From contig JAUIRK010000730.1 in assembly GCA_030549495.1 (NCBI GenBank), forward strand, positions 118,007-182,006: DNA of 64,000 bases, in the 5' to 3' direction. Under the pieces are notes generated by a model, which saw only the letters and a list, made by a program, of their open reading frames with translations, was not told the DNA's origin and ran no database searches. This document shows positions 46,920-59,021 of the stretch, in pieces. Source of the stretch: Nectonema munidae (Eukaryota > Nematomorpha > Nectonematoida > Nectonematidae). Position numbers and translations under genes: made by a program. Positions within the stretch are counted from its first letter, which is position 1, and each line of letters starts with the position of its first letter.

Positions 46920-47900
46920 TTGAGGAAGCCAAAAATCATTTTAATGATCGCTTTTTGCAAAGTAAAAATAACAGGATTTAGTTAGACACGAATAAAATTT
47001 TGATACTGCATCCAGAGCTGTGCCTTGCAATGAAAGTCTATTTCCGCCAAATGATGATGTTGATTACGAGTGCTACGATAATGATGATGGCAAAAATATT
47101 GTGCTTAACAAAAGCAACTTTATGTCTGAAAAATTTTTCGAAGAAGAATTGAACTTGTCAGAGATTTGTATCTTTCAAAAGATAAAGCTAAACTTTTGGC
47201 CTAGAGATTAATTAAAAAAGTACTTGTTAGATCTGTGTTTAATAATTCTTTAAAACTAAATTTGAAATGTGCTGTGCTTCACATAGGTAATCTGAAATCC
47301 TATATTCCTATTGTACACTCTTTAAGGGTTTTATTGTACACTCTTCTTTTTTATAAATCTTTTGATAGAATGGATTTCTCATAAAATATATTCCTGGGAA
47401 ATGTGCCTTGCATTTGAAGATCGCAATTAAGTTTTATAAAATATTTTTTTAGTCTTTGAGATGGGCGTGCAACTGACAGGCACAAAAAGTGTCAAAAATA
47501 AACTTTAGGTGGATCCTACTTGGTATAAAAAAACTAGGATTGATGAAACAGTTTGTAAAAACACTTAGAAAAAAAATATATAGGTGAAAAGTTTCCAAAA
47601 ATCACAGAGGTCAATTTGAAAGAGGATATTTTTGTTCGACATATTAAATTAAGGAAATTCTCAAAGATCTTGCAACAATAGATAACCTAGAACTGTATGT
47701 TGTTCATTTGGATTTATGACAAATTTTAAGATGAAAGATATAACTTACAAGAATGGTATTAATAATAATAATGTGTTTAAACAAGGTTCACTTTCCAGTC
47801 TCTAATTTAGTTTTTTTCTCAGATAACCTTTGAGCAGTGCCTGATCAAGAAACAGTGCAAAGGAAAGCTTTTGAAATGACAGTTTGCTCAATAAAATAGG
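46920..47900 (+). pseudogene. Decayed copy A of an arthropod repeat-family protein
   Basis: Broken frames in order: an acidic start (DDDVDYECYDNDDG; NFMSEKFFEEELNL); a segment with LSKDKAKLLA; SLKLNLKCAVLHIGNLKSYIPIVHSLR; later LGLMKQFVKTL and a degenerate HFPVSNLVFFSDNL. These words occur in the same order in a large family of uncharacterised arthropod proteins that I recall (..SLKAVLLHNGN..PSIP..HS.., LGLMKQFVKAL, HFLHSHLDFF). Its mobilisation class is not known to me. Copy B lies at 49880-51130. Confidence 0.55.
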
Positions 47901-48139
47901 TATATCTTTACGTGTGTACTTTACGTTAGTTAGTGATACAACTAACAAAAACACTCGAAAAAGTGAAAAAGAAGCAAAGGAAAAACTTTGAAAAAGGAAA
48001 TAAAATCTTCAGAAAAGCGCATGTTTTTATACTTCAATTTAATATCATATATTATTTATAAATATGCAATGTTCTTGCGACTCTATTCAAATAAGAATCC
48101 ATTGATTTAATTCAGCATACCCCCATAAGCATTTCGGGG

Positions 48140-48330
48140 ATTTTTTTTTTTTCAGCGGATTTTGGTTAAATATTTTTTTTTTTTTAATTTTTTTTTAAAG
48201 ATTTTAAATAATTTTTTTTTTTTTTTTAAAAAAAAGGTATTTTTTTTAAAAAAAAAAAATTCTTAATAAATTTTTTTTAACCTGGAAGAAACAAAAAAAA
48301 TATTTATAACCCTTTTTTTAAAAAATGATG
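48140..48330. repeat. Low-complexity poly(T)/poly(A) block
   Basis: Alternating long T and A runs (up to about 15 bases) with almost no other sequence. It could be a hairpin-prone tract or a degraded retroposon tail, and such blocks are prone to sequencing error. Confidence 0.6.
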
Positions 48331-48599
48331 TAATGACTCATGTTCAAGTTCAATACAGGCTCATGTTCGATGATCAATCAAAAAACCAATGATTTTTCGC
48401 CATTCAAGCTTCCTCTGCTTATGTTAAGGGTTTGTTCAGAATCGCTGGTAAAGTCTTCAGACCAGACAGATGTCAATATTATGCCACCTTTGAAACTTTA
48501 ATATTTATTAGATGTAACACTAACAAAAGCATAAGCTACTTTGTTAAGAAGAAATAAGGAAAGTTATGGGGTTAGAGCTAACAACGCTTACCTATCTAG

Positions 48600-48840
48600 A
48601 TGTTAAAGCACATATTGTTTCGGTTTAAAACGACCCCGCAGCGAGAAGGCAGATCTAAAGATTTACTGTGAGAGGCAATTTGAGACGCATGCCATTTGAA
48701 GCATTTCATGGAGAATGAGATCTTATCCTCACTCACAAAGAGGCTAGCCGAAATTGGATTGGAAGAATGCCATGCTCTGGACAGAAAGAAGTGGGGGATT
48801 GGGATCATAGCCGTCGACCCCCAACTTGGAGACAAGGTGT
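48600..48840 (+). pseudogene. Possible LINE C-terminal remnant
   Basis: The plus frame gives HFMENEILSSLTKRLAEIGL, then ALDRKKWGIG and a stop. The DR.KW pattern near a C-terminus resembles RTE-type LINE ends, but the match is short and the remaining protein is absent. It lies just beyond the end of the minus-strand gene. Confidence 0.25.
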
Positions 48841-48899
48841 AGGTAAAGAAGAAGGTGTTTTATGAGAGTGTACTGAATTTGCTATGTAGGAATAAAAGT

Positions 48900-48989
48900 T
48901 TAAGATACGTTCTTTTTAATCTGTTGATAAAGTTCATCTTTCAAAGGTGATTTACCAGATTCACGCTTGTTTGTTTCAGCTTCTTGATT
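48900..48989 (-). CDS. Unknown gene, terminal exon e
   Basis: Acceptor CATTCAG, then 29 codons and TAA (48900-48902): lysine- and glutamate-rich, KRESGKSPLKDELYQQIKK. No AATAAA on the minus strand immediately follows. Confidence 0.6.
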   Translation of the reverse strand, partial: NQEAETNKRESGKSPLKDELYQQIKKNVS

Positions 48990-51900
48990 CTGAATGAATA
49001 AGATAAAGATTGGTGATTGATTGTAAAAACAGTAGATAGTAAATCAAATTAAATACTAACAGATTTTAGCTCATTAAGTTTAAAATATTTACTACTGCTA
49101 TCAAAATAATAAAGCTCCCAATGTTTATTTTCAAACATAATTTCATGAAAAAATGAAAGTTAAGTTGATAGTGTTTCCTTACTTTGAGTCAGAGATGTCA
49201 ATTTAAGTGAGTTGGATTGTAGCAATTTTTTGAATGATAGAGGAGGGGTTTACATTTGATAATTTAGTGAGATTGATTCTTATTATTCATTCATAAAATG
49301 GAGTTAAAGTTAGGTATTGACAATGACCTAAACAACATGGTAGGCCTTTTATTACCTAGCTATTGTTGTTTACCTCGATATTCATTCAATTCAACCAATT
49401 TCGGTCATCTCTGCTCTATAAAAATTAGTGATCTCGGAACATAAACTAGCTCTGAACACTTAACCATTACCAGAGGTTTCAGCTATTTTTAAGAGTTAAT
49501 TTTAACTTAGTTTCTAATTTTGGGTAATTTATTTATTATTTTCTCAGCAAAATAGATGCTACATCTGCTGTAGTCACTGTTTGTAATCTTTTATAATTTA
49601 TTATTCTATCCCACCTTAAATATTGTTCGGATTATAAAGTGTTTTTGAGGAATTAAAATGCCTAGGGAATGCAAATAAGGTCCAGATAATACAAATCAGT
49701 ATTAAAGCATTATCATTACTTTACTTTTGAAGTCAAGTAGGAGATCATCACAAACGCTGGGCTCTTCACATATGTTGTGTCAAGTGTACAATTTTCTTCG
49801 AGCTTGGGTATAAAGTCTTACGTTTGAAGTACCAACTATATCAAGATTCTTACCTTATTAACGGTACTCGTTCGTTATTATTTTGTGAAAAAATTCCTTT
49901 TCAGATCACAACAGAAAATGCAAGAAATATATTGGGCATATCTCCATTCTGCTATTCGACCAGTTAAACATTCTAATATTTCTGCACCACAACGGCCTTC
50001 TAAACAACAATGTAATGACACGAAAACTTAGATAATTCAGAATCTCATGATGGTCAATATGTGGCATAGTTTAAAACTAATAACAAACGCCACCTAATCA
50101 CTCACTGAGTCTAATCATCTGGTTCGAGAGTTGACATTTACTAAGCAACAAGTGAACTATTAGCTTCACGTTTGCAACAATGAAACCTAATGAATAAAGA
50201 TGCCTCAATAACAGTATTTAGAAAGACTCTGCCAATCTAGAAAAAATTTTCATTATGAAAAGTAATTTGACATATCAGGGGTATGTTCAATGCTTTTCAC
50301 TTGACCTATGAACCAAATCAGTGGAAGCTATTCATAGATACATTTTTGTATGGTATAAAAGCTCTTCTTTTGCATATTGGAAACAGCATGCCTTCAGTAC
50401 GATTGCTCACTCAATCATTTTACGAGAAACCTATGAAGTTCTTCCTTCAATTCTAGACGGTACAAATTATAGAAAGCATGAGTTAATTTGTGAGGAGTTA
50501 GAAATAATAGCACTTCTTTGAGCCACAAACTGGATACACAAAGTTCATGTGCTTTCTTTGCAAGTGAGACAATAGGGCTAGATGAGAACATTATATACGC
50601 TTAAAATGGTTCTCTTGATAAGTTATAAAGCCTGGATGTCATAATGTAATTCCTAAAACTTTAATTAAGAAAAAAATCATTTTGCCACCACTACATATAA
50701 AGCATGCTATAATGAAACTTGAGACAACAATGGGAAAACCTGCGTTAGAAGCTTGGCAGGCATTTAAGAATGTAGGAAAGGACTTTTGAGAATGTAAAAA
50801 GATTCTAGGAGGAAGCTTATAGTAGAAAACTTAATTAAAATTTCGAAAATTTAGGATGCAATATGTTCACTTGAAGAAAATGACACTTCCTTCATTTTCA
50901 TCTTTCCTTTATTCCGACAAATGCAGATGTAAGTGATAACAATGGAGAAAGGTTCTTTCAAGACATAGCGCAAATGGAAAATAAACAAGCAAAATGGAGT
51001 TTTGCCATGCTAACTGAATTTCGTTGAAATCTAAAGCGTGACAAACCTGACAGATTTTATAAACGAAGAAGTAAATATTAAAATGTTGATAACACGCCAA
51101 CGATGCTCTTAATATGGCCCTTTGTTAAAAAAAAAAGAAGGTTGAGAACCAGTGCTCTAACTGCATAGATTAATTCTAATGTAAGTCTAACTTTCGACAA
51201 TAATATAGATAGATTAGGGTTGAGTAAAGATTTACTCTAAAAGTTAAATATAAAAGTAACCTTATTAAAATTATTTTCTTCCCCAGCGATTTCTTTGTGC
51301 GTAGTTGTTTGGGATGGATTATATGTCTCAGAATTGGTAGATTCATCTCCACCACAACTTGAAAGAGCCTTGTTACTCTAAAATGATTGATTTACAAAAC
51401 ACAATAGATCAAAGATATGCCAGGAAAACTAAACATCAAACACATATGGTAGGAATCAACATTCACTTTTTTTCATGCCGCATCTAGCACTATTTCTTAG
51501 ATTAATATTCATCAAAGTAAAGAGTGAAGTTTATACCTTTCCTTTATTGCTGGTAATTATATTCTTTTTGAAATATTGCTTGATTGTAGCATTTTTTGGA
51601 TCTAAGGAAAACAAGATAAAATTATGGTTTAAATCATTTTAAATTGGTAGTAATTATTATCGATGTCTTTGTGCTATCAAACTAATAGATGATTTGATCC
51701 ATTGCTTACCTCCTATGAGACTCTACAGCGGATTTTAAAAAAAATGTTATCAAAAATTGCTTAATATTTCGATTTAAAAATAACAATTCCTCATGGAATC
51801 ATTCAATTTAAGCTTTTTTAAAAGTGCTCAAAAACTTCCTGAAACAAACAATAACTAATTTGCGAAAAAGTGCAATTATGATTAGAATACTCACATGTTC

Positions 51901-54900
51901 ATGCAGCATCACTGGCTTTTGAAAAGAACTAAAAATTAAATGACATCTTTCATTTTTCAAGATAGTATACATAAATTTGATTCACATATCTGCAAAGGTT
52001 GACATTTATAAATTGGAGGCAAAGTTAAGCGTGTTGGCAATAAAAGCATTGTACGCATGTAAATGTGAAATAAAATCATTAACATTGTTTCCCTGGATTA
52101 TCAAAATTCCTTTTCAATGATTTCAAGAATAAATGAGACAAGTAAGGATGTGAACTGGGATAATATTAGCATACATCTTTGTTGCCTAAGAGAGCATAAG
52201 TCTGGTAGATATCGAAGGTTAGGCGTTATCAAAATTCGTTAAGCTCGTTTTGAAAAATGTGTCTTTGGTTTAAAAACGAATTAATCCTTAAACGAAGAGT
52301 ACTATCGTGATAATCACTATATATACTAAATCAAATTATATATCACTATACAAAAATATATAGTACTATCAGATTGTCCCCCTACAATTTTCAATATATT
52401 GTTTGTTATTCCTAAGCTCACTTGTGTCTTACTTCTTTTATCACAGAGTCTCAAACTTCACATCATAATGGAGTCTAAACTCTAATATAAATTTCTCATT
52501 TTCTTTTTTATTTACGAGTGGGACGAAGTGAGCATAAGAACATTCCCCCGTGCACAGCATAACTGGGTCGTCATTAACTAAAAGCCTGTTTAATTGTTAA
52601 TTCAAATACCAAATTTTATGGTAATCTAAAAATTATTTCTCTTTTTATTACTAATTTTGTGAAACATGTCTGTTAAATGATTCAGAAAAATTGAGGTGGA
52701 TTGCCGCATTATGGCCATTCTTTTTCGCATCGCCAAAGATCAGCCGGTAGGAAACTTATCCCGATCATGGGGTGCTAGATACTAGAAGAGATCAGAAGAC
52801 TGTGGCAAACGCAATTGAAATTATGTTTCATCTGACTGCGAGATGGACAGCAGGCCTGCTCAAGTGGCAGAAATCTTCTCTTAGGAAAGCAAAGAAATCA
52901 TCACTGAGTCGTTTGCTAGAGCGAAAAAAAGCATCTGTGGGCTTCAAAAGGAGATTTAAAGGATTCGAAGGAAGAAAGTCTTGCAAACACGCACAGGTTT
53001 TTTTACTCTGTTGATACCAAGGCTTTTCATCAGTTTCCAGCGCCAAAACTGTCGTAAGAAAAATGTGGAGAATCGGATGTGATTTTGTGAGTTTTTGAGC
53101 GAGTGAACAACAGATGATTTCATTTTCTTAACTCCTTCAGATGAATTTTTTTATTTATGAAGTTTGTGATCCCAACTTCCAAAACCACAGAATTTAGGCT
53201 CTTAACATAGATCACATTCCACAAGAACTGAAAATTCGAGAGAGATCAAAATCTGAATGATGTGTTTGTATCTTTTTGATGTTCAAGGCGAAAAGGTTGT
53301 TGTGCATCATCAAAGAACATGGACAATCATGGAACTTTTATGATGTTTGCTTTGGCAACGCAAAATCTTCTGAAGGCAAACAAGCTTGATTTTTTAGGAA
53401 ATAATGAGTGGCGGGAGCATCGTCTGACCCTAACGCTGGTAAATATTTGGGAGCAATACTCAAGGACAGGGGGTTGCGCAACGTCTCCAGAACAACGGTA
53501 AAGACCTTCCGTTTACTGCAGTCAGTGTCCTCGAAGAAATAGAGTTAGACTGCGAGTTGTTTGTGTCACTCCTGGAATCTTACCCGCCACGATTGGAAGC
53601 AGTTCGCGCACCAAATATTGATATAAATTCTTACAAATGTGCAAATATGTTGACAATTTATACAGTTTTTCTGTCACATATTTGTTTCCTTCCTACGTCT
53701 AAGGGAAAGGGGGCTAAGGTGGTGGAACACCTGTATGCAAAGGCATTTCTCCAGCATAAAATTTCATAGATACACTTTTCTTTGAAAAAGACGTAATTTT
53801 CGAGTCATAATAGTATTATTAAAACAAAGTCTAGCGTTTAGGAAGTCCTATACCATCACATGTGATTGTTATCGTTAAATCATTCAAATGAGTATTTTAA
53901 TTTGAAATATTAAAATTTTTTCATTTTTCAAAAAAAGTATCAGTGAAAGCTTAGTATATAAATCAATTTGAATTTTCTTTTTTTTTTCGGACACAAGAGT
54001 TGAAATACGTGGTTCAAACTTGGAAAGTGCTCAAAATATTTCTTTTGGCATTAAATTTTTTAGGGTCGCATTTTAAACTTTCTATCTCCATGAAGTTTCA
54101 CAAATGCTTTTTATAATCTTTTGAGGACCAGAATTTTATGGCTAATCCTCTGCCTTTTTTGATATATTTAAAAAAGACGATTTTAATTTCTTAGTAGAAT
54201 ACTAAGTTTTGCTAGGGCAAGAAGAATTACTAAATTTCACATTTCAAATCAAGCAATTAGGCAGTTGACCTCCATCTTGCTTTAGTAAACACGTCAATCC
54301 GTATTTCAAATATTCCATCCAGCTAGTCATAATATATACCAGGGAATTGCAAGTGTGAAAATTAAAAAGTAACGTCAAAAAGTTTAACTTGGAGTCGCAT
54401 TTTTGTACGTAACTAGGAATCGGATATTTTCCCGCCGAGGAAGTAACAAAGGTTTTAGTAAATCGAAATATCCAAGTAAAAAATCAGTTAAAATTTAACC
54501 TATTTCGTCACACACATCACGACAATGAAGAAGAATGCGAGGCAAAAATAAAAAGCAGAGGTATCACTGAAATTATGCAACTAAATCGAAAAATTATACG
54601 AACCCTGGAGGAGCGCATCTTGTCTTGAACTGCCACTGTCTTGATCATCACTATCAAGTCCTTTCAGAGAATTTAGATCGAAACTTTGTTCCTTACTTTC
54701 GAATGGAAGATTAAAAAAGTGCATAACTTTGCAAACTTGATCAATTTCGTTTTGCAGAAAATTCACATAATAATTCAGTTTCAGACCAACAAATCTCCCT
54801 ACTTCTTGGGAAACATCTTTTGAAATTATTTGATCAAAATGAGATAAGGGTAGCTTTACATCCAGAGGATAACTACAAAGCGAGTTCACTAAAGAAGACA

Positions 54901-57900
54901 GGCTTTGCAATTTAATATCTTCAGAAAATCCTAAAATAAATTTTTAAGGATTAAAAAAGTTAAAACTAAAATTGTTTAAAGGGTTAGAGGTAGGTGGTGA
55001 TGAAGTTTGGTTTAAGTCAGTCTTATACAAAGAAAGCCAATAAACCACCGACATTAAATAGTATTTAAAATTAAACCATTGTAGCACCAAATTCAGACTC
55101 CGTCATGGTTTTTAGAGGGTCTCACAAAGAAAAAGAGAATTTTAATCTATGGGCTTTGTACTTTCCCTAACCAACAAGAAAATCCTGGATATAAACATGT
55201 CTTTTGATCAAATATGTAATTAGCATGAGGTTTGCAGTACTAATGGCTCTGACTAATCAAATGGATCATCTCAGAAAGATGAGCCCGTCTCAGTTGTATA
55301 AGGACAAGTCACACTCGTTGCAAAAGACAGAATTTATCTTTTTGGTAAGACAGAACCCTAAGAGACCCGTCCCTAGAAAGTGGTACAAACATTGTTGACA
55401 AAGCCCAAGATCAATATCAAACAGTTCTTAAAGAAGGTGGGCGAATCAGGCCTCGATTACGATGACTAAATTATCGTATTGAATTGGAAAGAACTCAAAG
55501 AAGAGCTCAGAGAGGGCTTTTTAATTACAGACCTCCTTATCAAGGAAAATGTATTGCCCCTCTTCAAAGGAATAACAATGGCGGACTCATTCGAGAGCCT
55601 CCTCTAAAAACTCCTCACTATAACGACAAAACACGAGAAGGATTACACTCAAATCACTATATGCAACCTTTTGGACTATTCCAAGTGGAATAATCATCAG
55701 AGGCAAGATGCGATAGAGATTATATTCCATATCATTGATAGGTTCTTAGAATTTACAAACGTGATTAGTGGGACCCATGCGTTATTCCATAATTATCCTG
55801 ATTGCCCAGACTTCATGATGATACAAGAGAGTACAGAAGCCCAAATCTTTTGGTAATCTGACAAGGCCAACTGAGAAGGTTTGAAGGACTCAGACAAAAT
55901 GCGTTTTCCCGCATCGGCCTCCTAATATTACTTCATGAATCTCATAGAAGAAACACCAGAATTGCTGTCCAAGCTCAGGGAGACAACCAAATAGTAAATT
56001 ACAACTACTGGATCCCTTAGCTGGAGAAGGGGGAAAACTTGACAACTAATGTGGTTAAAAACAACGAGACTCTCATGAACTATATAAGAGAGTCGACAGT
56101 AAAATTAAGACTCGTCATCAATATGGATCAAAGGATTGAATTAGCCGATTACCTTGTATACGAAAGGATTCTAGTTTTTCGTGGAAGAATATTAAACCAG
56201 GAAGTTAAAAAATGGGGAAGTGTATTTTGCAGCCCGAATGACCAAGTCCCCTCCTTTTCCAGCGTCGGAGTCGCGAGTACAGCAGGAATGAATGTCAACC
56301 ACTTCACTCTATCTACTTTGCAAACGATCAATCTATATTGTTGGTACAGGTGTTCTCCTCTAGTCCTACTTCAGTGGCATCATTCACTCGTTCAACAAGG
56401 CATAACTATTCCCTCCACCTCAGACTTGGCTGCTCGGAAATTTGAGATAATTCGATTGTTGTTTCTCGATCCGCTTCAACAAACTTTGCCTTTCATGTTC
56501 AACCTCGTTCGCATTAACGGGCATATGGTAATTTACTCCACCGATTTAACAAAAATCGTAAAAAAGCTTTCTATCAAAGATAAATGAATTTAATATATTT
56601 ATGCTGAATTCTTTGCTCTTTAATATAATCAAGTTTATTTTATTCTATTTTAAATATAAAACTGAATCTTGAGATAAAAAATAACTCACAGATTATTCCC
56701 AATTTAGATGATGTAAAGTTATTATTTTTCTATATTTATTTTTTCGTGCGCTTTGAACCAAAAATTCGTAGAGTATACAAATAAATAAATTTAAAGCACA
56801 TAAAACATAGCTAAGAAAGCTGATAAGATTATTTGAAACCAAAAAGGTTTAACTTTTCTAAGTTTCAAACACCAAAAAATAATAGAAAAAGATTCAATTT
56901 CAAAACATTGTCTTAAGTAAAAATGCTCAGGAGTTTGTTGTAAGAAAATAAACGAACCGATATTTTGGATATAAATTTTCGGCCTTTGAAGTGCGGTGCG
57001 CAAAAACAAGATTTGAGCTTTAAAATTATTATGTAAAAAAAATTTAATTACTTTATAATTTTACAAACATAGCAATAAATTTAAATACATTTAATTTCTT
57101 GAAACTTCATTTGAGTCTGTAACGATCAATTATCCTCTTTCAAGGAAGTTTTGACATATATTCCTATAAATCAACTTTTTTGTTAAAAATTAAGAACACT
57201 TCTTTATAATAATTATAAACAAAAAAAGAAATGGGGGAGAAGTGGCAAAGTAAAAAATAAAGGAAAAGAACAACTTGAAAGCTTAAAATTCCATTAGAAG
57301 GGGAGAATATTAGAAGAAATATTCTCGAAGCCGAACTAAAAAAATTTAGGCAAAATTTAGTTATATTTTGAACTTTGTCATTTTGTATTTATCATGCTGC
57401 ACTTATTTAAAAATTGAAAAGACCAGCCTCGCTAAAAAGCAATACATTTCCACGCGAAACTTTATTGTTTTTTGTTGAGTGAGTCGCTTTAATATCCATA
57501 TATTTATGAGCGTAGTTTGTATTAAACCCAACTTGTACGTAATCTGAAGAGATAAGTATAAATTAAAAAGATTTGTTTTGTGAGTTTCCTATATGCAATT
57601 CATGTTCAAAAATCATTTCCAACTTCTTATATATAAGTCGCGTTAGCAATTTGAGGTTGAGCGCGAGAAAAATAATACAATTCAACAAAATACAAGCGAA
57701 TATACATTTCTAAAATGTATGATATTTAGCATAAAATATTTACTTCATGATGGTACGCAGATTGAATTGTTTTACACTTAAATTCTAATAAATATGCGGT
57801 TAATGTTAAAGTTGATTTAAAACTCTCAACTGTAAAACCATTTAATACGAGCTGAGTCTTGTCAGCATTTGATTGGAGATGCAAAGTTGGAAAAACACAC

Positions 57901-58752
57901 GTATACTCATTTTTCCAAATCAAAGAAAATTGCTCTATTAAACTTGGAGAATCTGTCTGATTTATTTATTTTCGCATTTTTTGAATAAAAATATTATCAA
58001 TAAGTCTGATTTTGTTTTGCAAATAATTCTTTTTCTATAAAAAAAAATCATATAAAAAAACTTAAAACTGTGAAATTTCGCGAAACTTCTTACTTTAGTT
58101 CTTACTCTCGTTTCACTTCAATGTCATCATAAGGAGACTTAAAGATGCGCATAATAAATGATAACATGATTGATTTACCTTTTGAAAAAGGATAGGATCT
58201 TTCGCATAAATTTTTTCTAAAAACCAATAAATTTGGTGAGCACAAGCCATTCAAGTAGCCAAAGATGAGTTGCCAGCGAAGAAAAGGACCAAACGAAGCA
58301 GTATGCGCTTGGATTCGACAGAAATAAAATCCCATTTCTTCAAAACCTTCACAATGAGAATTCAAAAATGAATAACTGAAAGGCTTGACGTAGCAAAAAG
58401 GCTTATCAGGGTAGGCTTTATCATGAATACCATCATCACGATGTTGGCCGAAGAAACGATGCTGATTTTTAGAGCCATGAATCTTAGTATGATCAAAAGA
58501 ACTTTCGTAAGATCGAGAAACTTCTTCGCCGGCATTATGGATATTATTGGTTTTAGCGTAAATGCCTTTAATGTTACGACTAGACGCATGAGATGAGTTT
58601 TGTTTATTGGGAGCATGATAGAAGGTATTTTCATCATGATTCTTGTCTTTACCTTTGATCACACTGCTCGCATTGAGCGGATGATCAGGAGAAACTTCAG
58701 GAACAATGTTCCTTGGGTTTAAAGAGCATTTAACACCACACTCAATAAAAAT
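48900..58752 (-). CDS. Unknown spliced gene, at least five exons (5' end not found)
   Basis: Read on the minus strand: exon a 58752-58179, b 54930-54604, c 51601-51537, d 51377-51261, e 48989-48900 (stop TAA). Every junction has AG and GT, and lengths give phases 1, 1, 0, 0 that fit exactly; the total is 1,173 nt, 390 codons plus stop. Exon a is His-, Ser- and Asn-rich at first (KNHDENTFYHAPNKQNSSHA), then aromatic (FCYVKPFSYSFLN). Exon b has SLSSLVNSLCSYPLDVKLPL and an acidic DSDDQDSGSSRQDALLQ. Exon c has ATIKQYFKKN, weakly like a PCNA-binding box. Exons d and e are polar, ending in LYQQIKKNVS. I recognise no family. No start ATG is seen in exon a, so exons lie upstream. Introns contain transposons and a viral fossil on the other strand. 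Confidence 0.65.
49880..51130 (+). pseudogene. Decayed copy B of the arthropod repeat-family protein, in intron d-e
   Basis: Broken plus-strand frames in the same order as copy A but from other parts too: NHLVRELTFTKQQ; EPNQWKLFIDTF; IKALLLHIGNSMPSV; ICEELEIIALL; TGYTKFMCFLC; and near the end HFLHFHLSFI, VSDNNGERFFQDIAQMENKQ and LKRDKPD..YKRRSK. These match blocks of the family (WRLFIDSSK, LLHNGN, ICGDLKVIALLLG, GYTKFCCFLCEWD, HFLHSHLDFF, VSDEHGERFHQDI, LKRD). Many stops occur. It lies antisense within the last intron of the unknown minus-strand gene. Confidence 0.7.
51261..51377 (-). CDS. Unknown gene, exon d
   Basis: 117 nt, 39 codons in phase 0 at both ends, acceptor CATTTTAG and donor AATAAG|GTTACT. 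Polar, serine- and threonine-rich (ESTNSETYNPSQTTTHKE). Confidence 0.6.
51537..51601 (-). CDS. Unknown gene, exon c
   Basis: A 65-nt exon between a strong acceptor (TCTTGTTTTCCTTAG) and donor (GGAAAG|GTATAA). Two bases complete the codon from exon b, then 21 codons (PKNATIKQYFKKNIITSN). Confidence 0.65.
52640..53770 (+). pseudogene. Tc1/mariner-group transposase remnant, in intron b-c
   Basis: Near 53431-53466 the plus strand reads NAGKYLGAILKD, matching the NP.EN.....LK region that follows the last catalytic aspartates. Further on come a frame with LEEIELDCELF and SLLESYPPRLEAVR (about 53530-53600), the C-terminal end of these enzymes. N-terminal helix-turn-helix-like segments can be guessed near 52690-52950. 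Several stops and shifts are present and I could not define inverted ends. Confidence 0.55.
54604..54930 (-). CDS. Unknown gene, exon b
   Basis: Acceptor TTTATTTTTAG; 327 nt beginning with two bases that complete the split codon of exon a. The helical segment FVGLKLNYYVNFLQNEIDQV is followed by an acidic serine-rich end. The donor CCAGG|GTTCGT leaves one base. If unspliced, the frame would stop after eight further codons. Confidence 0.65.
55200..56590 (+). pseudogene. Endogenous viral element: mononegavirus L (RNA polymerase) fragment
   Basis: Pieces of a nonsegmented negative-strand RNA virus polymerase, rhabdovirus-like. The frame at 55671 carries the motif A signature DYSKWNNHQR (55674-55703). 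A second frame carries the motif C signature GDNQ at 55979-55990. The open frame 56039-56587 continues in the GDNQ frame after an intervening stop. Other open pieces lie at 55204-55398 and 55484-55693. Three frames are used with at least two shifts and stops, so it is a dead genomic fossil. No viral genes for entry or coat are seen. It lies in the intron between exons a and b of the minus-strand gene, on the opposite strand. Confidence 0.85.
56591..58178. other. Intron sequence; dispersed repeat only
   Basis: AT-rich. GCGAATATACATTTCTAAAAT at about 57697 also occurs at about 32293, and both are followed some hundreds of bases later by related AT-rich sequence with TTTCGCGAA, so two copies of an unnamed dispersed repeat are likely. 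Confidence 0.4.
58179..58752 (-). CDS. Unknown gene, exon a (first seen)
   Basis: Acceptor GATGTTTTAG and donor CAAAAG|GTAAAT. Open for all 574 nt in one frame, the longest open stretch on this strand, with a basic, His/Asn/Ser-rich first half and an aromatic second half. An earlier possible donor (ATCAAAG|GTAAAG near 58655) would shorten the exon sharply but is also phase 1, so alternative splicing is possible. Confidence 0.6.
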
Positions 58753-59021
58753 CTAAAACATCATAATAAAGTAAACATTTGAATATTTCTAAATAAATAT
58801 CAGATGAAAATTTAGTCGCCAGATCTTATAACGTTAACTTTACAAAATGAAGAACTTTATCTATGGTTTCTTAGATAGTTTAGTTAGTTAGTGCGAAAAA
58901 ATGCATTATTATTTAATTTCATAAAAAATTGTTCATAAAATCTAGCCTGCTAATTACTTAAATAAAGACGCAGTGAACTAAATAGACTTAAAAAATGTCA
59001 CTCAGTGTTTATACTTTAATT

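Noticed and set aside
58362..58637. Alternative minus frame within exon a of the unknown gene
   Set aside because: Shorter than the main frame, and it lacks phase-compatible junctions.
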